Shown here piece by piece: positions 22,241 through 36,200 of a stretch of 64,000 nt of DNA. This stretch comes from Mesaphorura yosii (lineage: Eukaryota; Arthropoda; Collembola; Poduromorpha; Tullbergiidae), in contig WIXG01000008.1 in the NCBI GenBank assembly GCA_009869945.1, positions 186,001 through 250,000 of the forward strand. Reading direction: 5' to 3'. The translations under genes and the position numbers were made by a program. The notes below the pieces were generated by a model, which saw only the letters and a list, made by a program, of their open reading frames with translations, had not been told where the DNA came from and did not search any database. Each line of letters opens with the position of its first letter. The first letter of the stretch is position 1.

Positions 22241-24523
22241 TGCGAAACATCGCAGCAGCAGCAGAGAAGATCATGACACGATGACATTTTGTATCGCGCA
22301 CTTTGTCTTGTCTCGTTTTCGTCTTGCCTATTGCCTTGCCTGTACCAGCTGCAGCCTGCCTGGGGCAGTGAATGAATTGATTTTGCAAACACGCGTGAAA
22401 AATTCAGAGGAAAGTGACGAATGCTTTCACCAGCATGCGACTTGGGAACTTTACTGTAGAATTCGCGTCGTAAGTCGGAATCCGGACTTTATCTTCAGAA
22501 TCTGAATCCACTGAACTGGCCGAACGCAATTACGTAATTAATTTGCATGTTATACACGCATACATGCTCGGTCAGAAGTCCAAATGAGAGTCCAAGCTCA
22601 CTGACCAGATTGGAAGCAACCTCATTTCTCCAGGAGTCAGCGTTTTCTTTGCCCAGCGATAAAATGATATTGATTTCACATGTTTATTTTTGATAGCAGA
22701 ATGCTCATCGTATCAGAAAAATACATCGCGTCGCAAGAAATGGATCGGTGAGTTTGGACACCTGTCGGACTTTGTATTCACTCCCTCGCATTTATGTCTT
22801 TCTACCTGCTGGGCTCGTACGAATGCGGACGCACTGTGAGTGAGTGATTTTGATGATTCATGAGTAAACATATTTATGCGCGATTCACTGTCCAGTCGGT
22901 GGTCTATTGCAGTAATTTAAGCCACTGATTATCGTGTTGAGCAAATGAATGACTTTCCCTTCGGCTAAGCATTTGATGGCCCATCGTCATTTTCCTTTAT
23001 GAGCTGTATCCTATCATTATCGAGGCAATTTCACACAAGTTTATGCGAATTTCAGTTACACTATGCTTTCACTGGCGAAAAACCTGTATTCTGTAAACAT
23101 GGTGTGAAAATCGACATATTTTGTATGGCATGGGACACGACCACCTGAATTAAGCATGATATGACTGACACGGACACAGACGCGCATCATGGCTTGCCAT
23201 GTCAAGCTCTTGGGGTGCATTCACTCGCATTTTGGTTTATAAAATATACAAATTCAAGCCATGCCAAATATGACGATTCTGTGATAATGCGCTGACTGCT
23301 GACTCAATTCACGATTCACCTGCTTTCTCCATTTAAGCCTTGCGAAACGGACAAAAACCGCGTCGTTCCATTTTGCATTCAGTGTATTGAATTTGCCATC
23401 CATGCGACGCAACGCAGCACATTTCATAAGAATTCTGGAGCCCAATTCCCCAACCGCTCAGGAAAAATTCCATTCATACCTGAACCGCTACCGCAATAAC
23501 CTGAAATCCATTTACATAATAAATGAAGACTCAAAATTCTCAATTGGTTCAAATTCTAAAGAAGTATGAAATTGAGTTGACTGAATAATTGAAACCGTAA
23601 GTCCATTTGAATTGAAAACCGTTCATGTTGTACGGAATGAATTTTCCTTTGTAGTATTCCTGGACCCAGGGCCCATATGGAAAATGGCAATGGCAAGGCG
23701 AGGGCGCCGAGTCGGTTTGCATTGTGCCTTGCAAGGCACTGTGGGCAGAACGCAGAATGAAATGACAAGCGACACAAGTTACAAGTCATATATGAATCGC
23801 GGTCGCAGCGTGCGTGGAGAGAGCGAGCATGAGGACCGAGCAACATATTTCAATTCGTCAGAATTAAAACGAATCCCATCGGACAATTCGAACCATGCTT
23901 TTTTAAATTCTAATCAGGATACCAAAATATGAACCACATGTTACTCTACACTGCCGGCACGCTGTCGGCTTCATAAAATATATACGTTTTTGGACCGCTT
24001 GTCGTATCACGCTCCCGCTGTTTCGGCTTTCACTTCCTGAGCACATGTGTTTGCTTTGCTTTGCGTTCGGACATTGTATTCTGCCATGCTTGCTTGTGCT
24101 TGCGATGCGGATGCCGTGCCCAAATCATTCGAAATTAATATATCACTGGTGGGAATATGGATTCTGAAATCCTTACAAGTGTGTTTGACTTTTCAGCCAG
24201 CTTTGGTTGTGACAAAAAAATCGTCCTCGTATGACTAAAACATTTGCTCCTTGAGAGCAAAAGCTTGTCGATTCGATGGGGAAATATTTCACTGATTCAG
24301 TTCAACAATTCTAGCTTCAGAAGATCTTGATATTTGGTCTCAGGTTCAGAATATTTTTGTTGTTGTTTCCATGAAGCTATCAAACCGTTTGAGGACCGCC
24401 ACTTAAAGAAATGTAATCTCGCTCGCAAATATTCAAGTGAGCTGCAGGTTTTGAGTTCCAGCCTTAACGCGGCCGTCAGGGCGATTAGCAAGATGGGAAA
24501 TTCTTCTTATAAAATCACTGCGC

Positions 24524-24817
24524 CAAAACTATCTCCTCTCTCAATACTCACCAGAATTGAGCGAGGTTGAGTTTGTTGGACTCCCAGATATCTGCACCAC
24601 ACAATGATTGGCCAACTTCTCCTAAAAATGTCCCAGTGAGTAGATATGAAGTATCAAACATTTTTTCACACAAATCTGAGGTTTTTAACACGTGTAGCTC
24701 CTCATAGGAGCATTCTTAGAAGAAGTTGACCAATCATTCTGGGGTGCGGATATCTGGGAGTCCAACAAACTTAACCCCAAGCGATTCCGATCAATATTGA
24801 GGGAAGAGATAGTTTTG
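24524..24817. mobile_element. Fold-back / MITE-like element with 107-nt inverted arms
   Basis: Positions 24524-24630 and the reverse complement of 24711-24817 align without gaps over 107 nt at a little over 80% identity by eye. They share an uninterrupted 21-nt core (TTTGTTGGACTCCCAGATAT plus C). The arms are separated by an 80-nt loop, so the unit is 294 nt. Arms begin CAAAACTATCTC. There is no transposase frame. I could not see a clear target-site duplication. This is the structure of a non-autonomous fold-back DNA transposon, although a transcript would also form a long hairpin. Confidence 0.7.
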
Positions 24818-27800
24818 TCATGAAGTGGTTCCACGTGGGACACTTTACTTCACTTTGTCCGCTTCACTGGCGCTGTAACTAAAGTTATCTGGTGGAGGAG
24901 GAGCACCTATCAAACACGCTACCCGACGCCTGCCTTAAGTCGGGTGTCGGTAAGGCGTGGACCACGTAAAGGGTTTCTTAGGCCTATGTTTCATTAACGA
25001 GCGAAATATGTTGTAGTTGTTGGTCATTGTATGGTTAGCAGACTTGAGCAGACGAGACTCAGTCGACCGCAGATCCATGCACATTTGTGAATGGGAAAGC
25101 TAAAGTGAAATGAATCTTTTCCCACTCTCTCTTATTAATACCATTGCCACTGCTACGGAGCCATAATGGCTTGTATCAAAAGAAGAATTATTGCTCTTAC
25201 GTACCTCATGCTGAATGTACATTTCTACCATCCTACCTGTACGGTAGTGAAAGCGAATAGCAGGCAGGGCGAAATGCGAGACCCAGACCAGTGCTCAGTA
25301 ATAAAATTCCCCACAGAGATCATGTCTTTATCATTGCCCCGGTCTTACCTTGATTGCAAGCCTTAATAAATTACAACAAAACAAATTACGGGTTTTCCGT
25401 ACGCTGCTGCGCTCGTGCGCCTCTTCCGCCTTTGAGCAATTTATCTCTGCAATCTCATCAATGTCTCGCCCGATTGTAGAGGCTACTTTATTATTATGGT
25501 AGGGGCAGAGAGTTTTCACCAAGACGCTGGGGCCGCGGACGGCAAGGTGATCTCATATTTTATTGACACACTCAGCGAGAGTAAACAACAACGACCAGGT
25601 AGCAGGCTCAATCAAGCTTCGAAGTAATTTTCACTTTTTACCTTTGTACATTATTAAACCAGGCGCTGTACTGCTTCCAATTTGCCCGAGTTTTGTATTT
25701 ACGACGCAGCATGACTGCTCCTAATGATAATATTTAGGTTTGCATTCGATTACCATTTACCACCATTACCATCCACGAACTTATTCCACTAACTGGTTAC
25801 TAATTGATGAGTTGATGCGGGATGACTCAAATCCAATCCAATTTCATGTGCGTATTATTATTCTGCGAGCGAGCGAGTTCGAATGAGTTACAGTTAGCCA
25901 GTCGCCAGTGCTGCTGGTGGCTTGGCCTGGTGCAAGTGCTCCTGTTCCACTGGAGATAATGTGGACTGTTGTCCATTAAACAACATCAGGCGGGCACTAG
26001 GCTGGGCTGGGCGACTCCTGCGAGCTGCAAACCCTGACTTCCAATTCCAGTCACGTTCCCGAGCTGAAGAACTTTTTTGGGAGAAAGTCTTTTTTCATCC
26101 AAATGAAATTTATTATTCTCCAGAGCCACGCACGGCAAGTGGACAAACATTGTTTGTATTTGTGTACAGAAACAAGCAGCGACGAGCCAGCGACGAACGA
26201 GTCGACAAACTAAATCAGAATCCGTGCAAAAGTTGCTGCTGCAGTGCTGTGCCCTCCATACACGGAGTGGCTTCACAGATTTGCACGAGGACGAGGATAA
26301 TGACAGTGTATCAGGAGAGGAGGACACGGATTAACGGCAGCGGTGCGGCCAGGTTCCTTTCCAAATCCCTGGCAGCATTAAAGGTGTGCCTCGGACCGCG
26401 CGCGTTGTGCTTGCCACCAAGTGCAAAAATGACACAAATGGCCATTACGCCTGGTAAATGATGTTGTAATGTGTAAAGATTTAAATTTAAATGCAAATTT
26501 TATGTGAAGTCAAAATGTGGCGCTTCGTTTCAGCTGCGCGTGGAATCTTTGAACTGTTTATGTCTCCAAATTATTGCTGTTTTGGGACTTGACAATCACA
26601 TTTTGTATTTTTAAACAGTGCGAGTGTGTGCTCGACGCTTGAGTGCTCTTGCTGCGTGTACAAGTGCTTATTTTATTTACAATTTATTGTTGTGGAATTT
26701 GAGCGAGCCAGTTTTCCTCCACAGCCTGGTCCAGTCAACGTGCCCGACCGAGTTCTACGACTTTGCTTCCTTAAATCAATCGTTGCTTTCTCTTCGTTTC
26801 GTGTAACGCGGAATTGAAGGGAGGCAGCTTATGAAATGAAATGAATTGTGTAAATACAAGCCAGGCCAAAGCCATTCATTCAGTCACAGTCGCAAAACGA
26901 CATACAAATGACAATACACAAAGCAAACAGTCGTTGTGTTTACTCTTCAATTCAGAATTGTGTTGCGAGTACTTTTGACAATTTGATTTTTATTGACTTA
27001 CCATTACCATCTTTTCAGCTGACAACTTCGTGAAAGAGAACGTTCAATAGCTGCAAGTTGCAATGCATAAGCCAGTCAGGAGTATTCGAATTCTCCCAAT
27101 AAAAATAACAGTTTACTTGAAGTTTATGGTCAATATGTATCTTTTGGCGGAATTTATCGCATTTATGCCGACTTGATTACTTTCGACCTCGTTCAATCCT
27201 GAACATGTAAATATGAGCAGGTTCGGAAATTGGGACACTGACAGCACAAGTGCAGTGTAAACTGACAGCCTTATGCAATAATGAATAACGCAGCAATATT
27301 TTAGCTGCAACGCAACTGTACACCAGTTATTGAAGTGCTACAGCTTGTCACTCAATTCGAATTTGGGCATTTTTTCATCAGCAGGAGCAACGCGTAATTA
27401 AAACATGCAAAAACTCTTCCGCTGACAATGCCCTCAGTCTAAAATGAGTTTCATTGGTGAAAGGGCATAATTAAATTGAGTAAATTTTGGCTATCCAGTT
27501 TAAATACCTGCCACCCACTTCAGCTCACCTTTTCAATCACATATCAAATTAATTTCGTGTGAACTGAACTGAGCGAAACCACCACAAGCGAGAGGTCAAA
27601 TTTTTCAGTCGTGGTGCCTGGAGTGTAAAGTATTCACAGTTGCAAGCATTTTGGTTTTGATGGCTGTATTCTCTATACGTACGCCTTGCTAGCCATGAAA
27701 TTGATTAACCTCGGTCGGTGTGTTGATGAAATGTAAAAGTTTGTATCAAAACTTTTGTAATTATTTCTTTACAATGATTACTTTCTTCACAAAACTTCAG

Positions 27801-30111
27801 ATTTGCTTGTCTGATTTGTTGTGAAATGGTAATGACTTTGCTGTCGGGAGCCCGGAATTTGAAATTTTGAGCTGGGCGCGACACTGAATAACTTGCACTG
27901 TACAAGTTACATATGGAGCTGACTCCATAACGGCCATCAATTGGAAAGCTCAAAGCAGACGACTCCGCATTGGACTGACGTGACTACCCAAAACTCGTGA
28001 TGTCAATATGTTTCGACTTTCCAATTGACCTCTTAAAACTTTGTTATAAGTCTCATCTACAGGAAATTTGTGGTTGGCACTGGAAGCAGCAAGCCTGTGA
28101 ATTAGCACAGACTCAAATCTCACATCTGAATCGATTCCAGCAGTTCACCAATCGAGCCGCGTATGTGAATTGAAGGTCGACCCGATAACTGTAATCAATT
28201 AAATATATTTGCCATTCATAGCTGCAGTGAGTGACAAGCCAGGGCAACAATGCAATAATTTTGATGCTGCATAATAAGCTAGAACTTGCTCACATACTAT
28301 CAACTCCATAATTACAGATTTAAGAATGAATGCCCGCCCGGTGGAGACTGGAGAAAGAATATCTTGAGCGCAGCTAATCGGGGTGTCTGCAGAAAACTCA
28401 GTCAACTCAGGAAGATGTTTGCCGACAAGACAGGCGGACGGAGGAATTGCTACTGGGAAGACAACTGAGCAGACGGCAGGCAGCAGTCACCTTTTTTAAG
28501 CTTTTGCATAATACATTAGAAATTGTGCCAGTGAGTGGGTAGAAGTGCGGGACCGTGCCGGAGATGAAAGCAGCAGCAGCAGCGGAGTGGCAGTCAATGT
28601 TCTCTCCCGGCTGACTGTATTTATGCGTGAGTGAGTAGACTTTTATTTGCTTTCTTTACACTACATATTATACGTGCACTGCACTGACATACTAAACAAG
28701 TTGGCACGCAACGACTACGACGGGACGCGACGCAGCACAGGCACAGGGTAGTTGGTAGAGTAAAGTAAACGCTGAGTCTGTGAGTCTCATCGCACCCGGG
28801 TTCATTCTTCACCATCGCCACTCCGGCTCAACAACTTTAGAATGAGACACTCCACTCCACGATCGGTTTCGGTTCAGTTCCAGATGAGACTCCGAAGAGT
28901 GCACACGCGGGTGGGTAATTCTTACAGTTTCTTGTAGAAAATGTGCTCCGTGCTTGCTGGCGGGTTGCAGGAAGATTCATACAAGACATAATTCTGAAAT
29001 GAGCAGACGTTCAGTAAATGTCATCGGTGGAAGTGGACTTTAAAATTAGCGAATTCAAATTCTTGCAGTCGGACTCATCATTTGTGAGGAACAAGACAAG
29101 TTAAAATTCATATGGGCTCGAATCCCGTTAGCAATTTCTGACTTTTGAAATGAAACGGTCTCCAGCTTAAAGGTGTCGGTTCCTCGTCAGATTGGCTGGT
29201 GCGTGTACAATTATTTCGAAATTTCGCGGATGAACCTGGGCCTGGCCCAAACCCAATAAGATAAACCTTTGCACGTATCACCAATATAAAGTGAGTGTTT
29301 TCTTCGTGATTGATGCTAATACGTGCATTGTGGCAAACAAAGAGATCAAAGAGAAACAGCGTTACTATTACTTTCGTTCCTGCTCCTCGCTTCATCATTA
29401 TGAATAGACGCAACAAGCCTTTCAGGCAAATCATCACTATGATTAATTAGACCGACAGAACAACTTGCGCTGCCAGTCAACGCTCACGCGATAATGTGCA
29501 GACTTAATTTGGCCTGAGTGCCCAGCCGGCACTGTTTTCCGAAATTTCGCACTCGTGACTCGAACTCAAACATAATTGCTAATTGCACATCTCATCAGTG
29601 AAAGTGAAAATACAAAACAGCCTGGCCTTTTCCAGCCAGCCAATCGCAAATTGAAAAATCCAGCTCACCACGCCACCGCCACGCTCACCGTTCAGCATAA
29701 AAAGACTGCAGATTTCAGATTTGGTTGAAATTGCAAAAAGACGAGACGAGAGAAACAGCAAAGCAATATTTCGGCAGACAAAATCTTTTATTATTTTCAA
29801 TTCGCGATTCGCCTTTCGCGCTCGCTTCCCACCTCAACCCAAGGCACGGTGGGCTGTTCTGTGCGTAAACTCATTTCGCCGCCTTTGCTTCGCCTGGCAC
29901 TATTATTACCGATGCCACGCCACAGTGCAATGCTGAGGAGCAGAAACAACGGAGCAACAGCAAAAGCAACAGCAAAGTGAAAGTTCCAATATTTCTCTGA
30001 CTTCAGGTGAAATCAGCTTTTTCTATTTTCATTTACGCACGATACGAAATACAGCCCGGCCCGGCTTGTTGAACCTGGAATTTGTAGCTACTGAATGCGA
30101 GCGAGTGTGGA

Positions 30112-31183
30112 GCAGGCAAGATAAAAATTAATAAAACATACACTGGGAGTGAGATTGCATGAAATGCGAATTGTTCGACGCCGTGTTCACCTGAATCGTG
30201 AGCGTGAGCCCAAACCCCCAAAGTCCAGGATGATGATACAAGGGAGTGAAATATGTAGGATTGAGTTGTTGAAGTTTATTCAGCAACAACGGCCCAAGAA
30301 AAGAGGCCGAGGTTCGGAGGATAACTCACGTGTGCCGCCTGCCTTGTGCGTGCATGCTTGGAGAGTAATCAAAGAGTCAGTACGACGACGAGAGAATGAA
30401 AGGTGGAGGAGAAGATGCTCCCAGAGGAATTCCACTTTAACTTTTATTTCATTCTCTTACTCGCATGCTCCCGCTCGGCTCGAGTGGAGTGTGTAACAAT
30501 AATAACAAGAGAAAAACAAATAAAAATTATTTCCTTATCTCGGGCACGACGAGCGCAGCGCCTGAAGAGGAAGAAAGCAGCGCGGCGCGAGAGGATTCAA
30601 AGTTTAACTTTTTTGTATCTCGGTTTTAAATCTTTGCTTTGAGCCGAGCTCTGCTGCTGTTTTGTTTAAATTCCATTATCTGTGTCTGGGACATCAAAAG
30701 TGAACAATGCAATGATATACTGCCCGGGTCGTGCTTGTTGCATGCTTCCATTCATAAAAATATGATATAAACTATTTTACTGCGGGGCCACGGCCTGAGC
30801 CTGGCACAGTACTCCATGCTTGACTCGAGCCGAGCCGAGGATTTGATGTCCTCGGATGATAAGATACACATTCTCACGACTCGTCGTCGTCGCCTGTCGT
30901 ATCGTGGCATAACATGGCAGAGGAATGCGGAAATCAACTTGGTACCACAACTGGCTCGCATATTCTCGCATGTTTACGCGCAGTTTTTAATTTATCGACC
31001 AATAATCCCAATCCATCGGGACTGCAGGTCCAGAATGCAGCGTAAATGTAATGTCAACGTGCATTGCTGTTTAGTTCGTCGTTTCCTCCTCGGCAAGCGG
31101 GCGAGAGAGTAGAAGCAGCGGCGACAGCAATACGAAGCCACGATCCAATATTTATTAGTTGGCGAAGTTCCATTCTCATTATG
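30112..31183 (+). repeat. Non-coding segment, copy 1 (partner at 47843-49221)
   Basis: Five matches lie in the same order at offsets of 17.7-18.0 kb: AGATAAAAATTAATAAAA; GGAGAGTAATCAAAGA with the block ending CACTTTAACTTTTATTTCAT; AACAAATAAAAATTATTTCC with AACAAATAAAAATAATTCC; TTTTAAATCTTTGCTT; and TTCCATTCTCATTA. No reading frame is shared, so what is conserved is DNA, not protein. Confidence 0.65.
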
Positions 31184-33263
31184 TTCACGAAACGAAATTA
31201 TCTTGGCCCATTCATGTGTGGGTGATGCAATAGTCTATTCTCGGATTCCCCGTTCCACCGCCTTGCATTGCATTGGCCGGCATGGCATGACATGGCTTGG
31301 TCGGTGGAATCTCCTCAATATTGCATTATGCCAGTAATTTATGGTGGTGACGAAAAGTACCGCAGGACATAGCAGGGAGTCCGGCCGTTCTGTAAATTCT
31401 GTACGTATACGCATTTTCTCACTTTCAGCACACGTGGTGTACAATTTTGTACTTATTAACAATTTACACACTAAACATTAGCTCAAACATTGGAAACCAA
31501 AGCAGAATTGGCCAATGAAATACACTTTCACAGTCGATTCGCATAATTTTCGCAAACTGAGCCCTAATTTTGCAATTCTTGCATCACAACCGATGAATGA
31601 ACCAAGCCTGGCCTGGCCAGTAGTACAGCGTTGGCGTTGTAGATCTCGGGCACGGCAATAATGATAATTCGCTGCTTTAGGAATTTAATTGCAGAGAGAC
31701 GCCCCGTGGCGTAACACGCGATGAACCTCTTCGCATTGCGACACAATGGGATCTATAATAAATGTCAAATGACTGCTGCTGCTGTGACAGACGTCCAGTG
31801 TCCATGTGCCACGTGTTGGCCGCGGATCTTGTTTGTACTTGAAATGACAAAGAATGTACTCAATCGAGATTCATATCGAAGTTGCCCTCAGCCCGGTCAT
31901 GTCCGAACAAAGGACGAATTGCAAACTCTGAATGGAGACAAGGAACGAGCATAATGCAACTCTGCGAACTGCGAGTATGATTCCTTTCATGTCTTTTCAC
32001 CACCAAACTTATGTTTCCACATATCGTGATCCGAATAAGAAAAGAAAATATTTCTTTTGTGCTTTTACTTTTCACTCACTCTCAATCCAGTTCACGGCAC
32101 AGCATTCGCACTCGCACTCCGCACGAGCAAAGGCAATGGCAATGGCAAAGTTTCCTCAAAGTGGAGCTAACCCGCACTACTTTTGTACTTTAATAAACGC
32201 CCGCCCATGTAAGCGAGATATGCATTCGCCCAATGTGCAGCAGGAACAGAACAGAGGCATGTGCCTGGTCTGGCATTTTATAAAGCGAGACCGGAAAGAA
32301 ATGTTCACGTGCAAACGCGCCTGTGATGCCAGTGCCAATGCCAATTTGACGCATTTGAGCGCTTCAAAGGTAACTGCAAAGTTTGGTACTCAAAAACTTT
32401 TGTAATTATATCTTTGTGTGCTGTGCAAGCTGAGACTGAGACTATCGAATTGCACTGCAGCTTTTCCTCAACAACTGCGATCGCATGACGCGTGCATTGT
32501 TCTGCCACGCCATGCCACGATAATTATGCAATGAATAACTTAATTCATATTTCAGCACTCCACCACCACCGCTCGAACTCGTAAAATCCGACGAGCACAT
32601 TTAGGCAGACACATTTATAGCACAGAACAAACTTTTATCGCTCCCGCTGCCCATAAATGCAACACGAAGCATTGCGCAAATGGATTCAGCCTGAAATATT
32701 GATGCTGGTCGGTTATTATTGCAAAATAATTCGAAACTGTTATCTCGGTTGATGAAATAATCGTAAAAACAGTGCTTTAATAATTAAAAACGCATAAAAT
32801 TGAAAGCAGGACGGAGCGAGAGAGTAAACAATGAACCGAGACCACGAGGACAATAAAACTGAAGAAATCAATATAAAATACACTGACCGGTAACCAAAAT
32901 AAAAACAAAACAGCGTCATAAATGATCGAATACCGAATTGGACGATTGTGATTGGGACGGGCTGAGTGCTGAATTGAACTTAATATTTCCATTCACCATT
33001 GTCAAAGCGAATCTCAAAAGCGGTCAGCTTAATATTTAGTCTTCGAGACCGAGAAACTTCATTTTGAAACCTTCACATAGAAGCAAGATTGGGTGCACTT
33101 TCACATATCTCCGTGGAACGATTCTTGAATTTCGATTTTATTGCTGGACTGAAATGCTGTACATACGCACCCCCAAAAAAATTAACTCGGAGAAAGTTAT
33201 TTGTCAATGCGCAATGGTTTAAATATGGTCAATTTTTTTACAACAGTGAAAGTGAACTAGAAC

Positions 33264-36200
33264 ATGGGGCATCATCGAAGCGCTTCATCGTCTTCGTGGG
33301 TCTTCTTCTTACTCGTCCACACGTCTCTTCTCCTCGTGGCATTCGCGAAATTTGCCAGTCACAACGACTCAACAGTCCTTTACTACAATAGCAACTCCGA
33401 CAGCTTCATTCGTTGTTCCTTCAACCCGCTGTGCTACTGCAAGTACGACGAGCGAACAGAAATTTATGACACCGTCGTCAGACTGTGGTTCATGTCCCGA
33501 CTCAATGCGACCACCTACAAGTTCACAATCAGTATGCTTGTTACGGCGATGACAGATGACCCAAATACAATCTACCATGTGAGCCCGAGCCAAATTCATC
33601 AGCTGGCGGAGATGGTGACCAATGCCACGCTGAGTGGATCAGCTCAATCGCATAGACTGAACAGCCTGTTTGAGTACGGGCCAGTGTTTGACATTGACTG
33701 TGATAAGGTTCCAATGGCGCACATTCCCACAGGTAACCGAAGAACACGGACAAACGAGCAACTCCGTCCGTCGGCTCTGAAAATGCTAATATTTTACTCC
33801 TTCTCTTAACAGAGTACAGTGTCCAAGGCCTGATTTCCCACGTGAGCGTTGCCGGGTCCAAACTGCTCATTCTCGATGCGTCCGCATTCGCTGGAGTGGA
33901 AATTCAAGGAATTCGACTGGCAAACAATCACCTGCACTACATATCCGAGTTTGCGTTCAGGTAATTGGATTACGCGTTACGCCGTGCCCGTGCCAGGCAG
34001 TGCTCGCAATATCGCATCGTAACGTAACATACGCAACATGCGAGGTGAAACACTACATTCAAATGCTCGTAAGCAGCAATAAAGAATTCCATTACACCAC
34101 ACCAATAAAGATTATACAACAAGCCATTACTTAAGTAATGCTTCAGCCATAACCTCACTGGAATATTGCATGCATAACTTTTGTATGGGGCACCGGTCTT
34201 ATGGGTACTTCATTTTAGCACATAATTACTTAATAACATAATTCGTCTTGAACACGGACCCTGTGTGAAAGTGCTGAATGGAATACTATGCAGAGTTTAC
34301 GATATTCAGGCAATTTTTACTTTTAAGCCCTAAATATGAATGGGCCAGTCACATGAGTTTCTGTAAGTCCGAATTAATGTTTAGGTTTCCTGAACTAAAA
34401 TATTGCAAGTATCAATCCGTAAGCTGCGCCCCTGCAGAAACTTCCAAAAGAATAAGTGATTTTTCTGCTAAACTGTAAAGGAATAAATGGCATCTGAGCT
34501 TAAGATCAAATTTATTAGTGTTAATCACAATTCAACTTCTTTCTACAGTTCGATGAGTAACACACTCACAATTTTGGACTTATCGGGCAATTTTCTGGAT
34601 GAGATTCCATTTCCTGCCTTCAAAAGCCTGAAAGTGCTCGAGTGGCTCAATCTAAGCAAGTAAGTTCTAGCTAGCGATCTCTTTGTTCAAGTAGCCAGCG
34701 ACAGCGAGAGTTGTAAGCGAAAGCGAATGAAGCTTGCTTGATTTGACCTTATTTCTGGTGACTCACAACGAGAAACTAATTAACTCACGTACTTTTGTAG
34801 TAATCTCATAAATTCAATATTTGGAAACTGGTTCAACGTGGCCAGCTCCATGAGAAAACTTATTCTGGCCGACAACTCAATTGATTCACTCCCAACCAAA
34901 CTCCTCTCGCAGTTCCACAGACTCACTTGGCTGGATTTGAGTTCAAATCATATTAACAACTTAACTTTTAATTCGTTACCTCCAAACATACAGGTAAGTC
35001 AGTAACAGTTCCTCTATTCACTCTTCTGAAGCCTGGGCCAGTTGGCACGCTACTACTTCATTAGCAGGAACAAAGCGAAAACGTAGAAAGTTTTAATGAG
35101 TTTGATTTTTTTTGTCATCGACAAATTGTATGTCATCAGAAAACTTTTTTTTCCGTCTTTATTCTTTCGATTCGCATTCCAAACTTTGCGTCACCTCACA
35201 AATTTCAAAAAAATTTGTTCATTTAAAAGTCATGTCACAGTCATAATTACAATAGAGGCCTCTCCATTTGTGAGTTGCGAGTTAATCCTTCCGATAAGCT
35301 AAGCCAAGGCCAAGAGATCTGTTGTCAGGTTTGATGAAGAGACTCTTTTTGACCACCACTTCCCACTCTCCAGACCCTCAACCTAATGAAGAACCGAATT
35401 AGCCACTTCCCTACGCAGCTATTCGCGCTGCGATCGCTCTCATGGCTAGACTTAAGTGGATGTGATATTGAAAATGTTCCTACTTCACTACCCGATGGGA
35501 TTCAACAAGTACAAATGAATCAACTTGATTTGTCAAATAATTACATACAAGTAAGCCATTTAGAAGTTTATGAATATTCACTGTAAAGAAAAAGGCACAT
35601 GCAAAGTTGGGTTCTTTGATCAGTCGTTGAAATGTGCAATATTTTGGTAGGGTTGGCAGTCGAAGCCGTTCGGTGCTCATTTGACGGTGCTGGACTTGAG
35701 TATCAACAAAAACTACATTGAACTTCTTCCTGCATCGGCATTCCATTCCATGAATATTTTCCGCCTCACGCTGGGACACAATAGAATTCACAAAGTTGAC
35801 CCGGCAGCATTCCTCACGCTCGATTCGACTCTCAAGTACTTAAATTTGGAGAACAACAGACTCACAGGCATTCCGTGGCCGTCGCTGCGAAATCTCACAT
35901 CACTTATTCATCTTTACTTGGGTTCTAATTCAATACAAGAGCAGGGACTCGAACTTCCAGAAGGTAAATTCAATTTATTACGCCATTACGCAGTTTATGG
36001 TGTTTAGATTGACATTCCTGCATTCTTTTCTTGTTAAAGTTCAGTTTTCTTGGGGAGAAGAATCTCGTTAAAAATAGGCAACGAATATTGAGCAGGGAAA
36101 AGTTTGTGTGATTGAATTTCTACCCGACACCGTGTTTGTTCTCCTCTTGTCTCTTTCCTAATGCAAATGCGTGCCGTTCTGTATTTTTACGTGAACTGAA

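Larger units (their letters stand above)
14558..33263. other. 18.7-kb region with no convincing gene
   Basis: Reading frames here are short, overlap in many frames and show no recognisable domain or consistent splice pattern. The DNA alternates AT-rich blocks with CpG-bearing blocks and contains short triplet tracts (GCA/CAG near 22150 and 28570, CGAG near 25867). Features that stand out are listed separately: a fold-back element at 24524-24817 and several segments recurring elsewhere in the window (20460-20715, 21087-22240, 30112-31183). It lies directly upstream of chaoptin and may hold its distal regulatory sequence, which is inference. Confidence 0.5.

Noticed and set aside
25922-26461. 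179-residue plus-strand open frame
   Set aside because: No domain, no membrane or secretion pattern, no splice support, and equally long frames on the other strand, so GC-richer non-coding DNA explains it.
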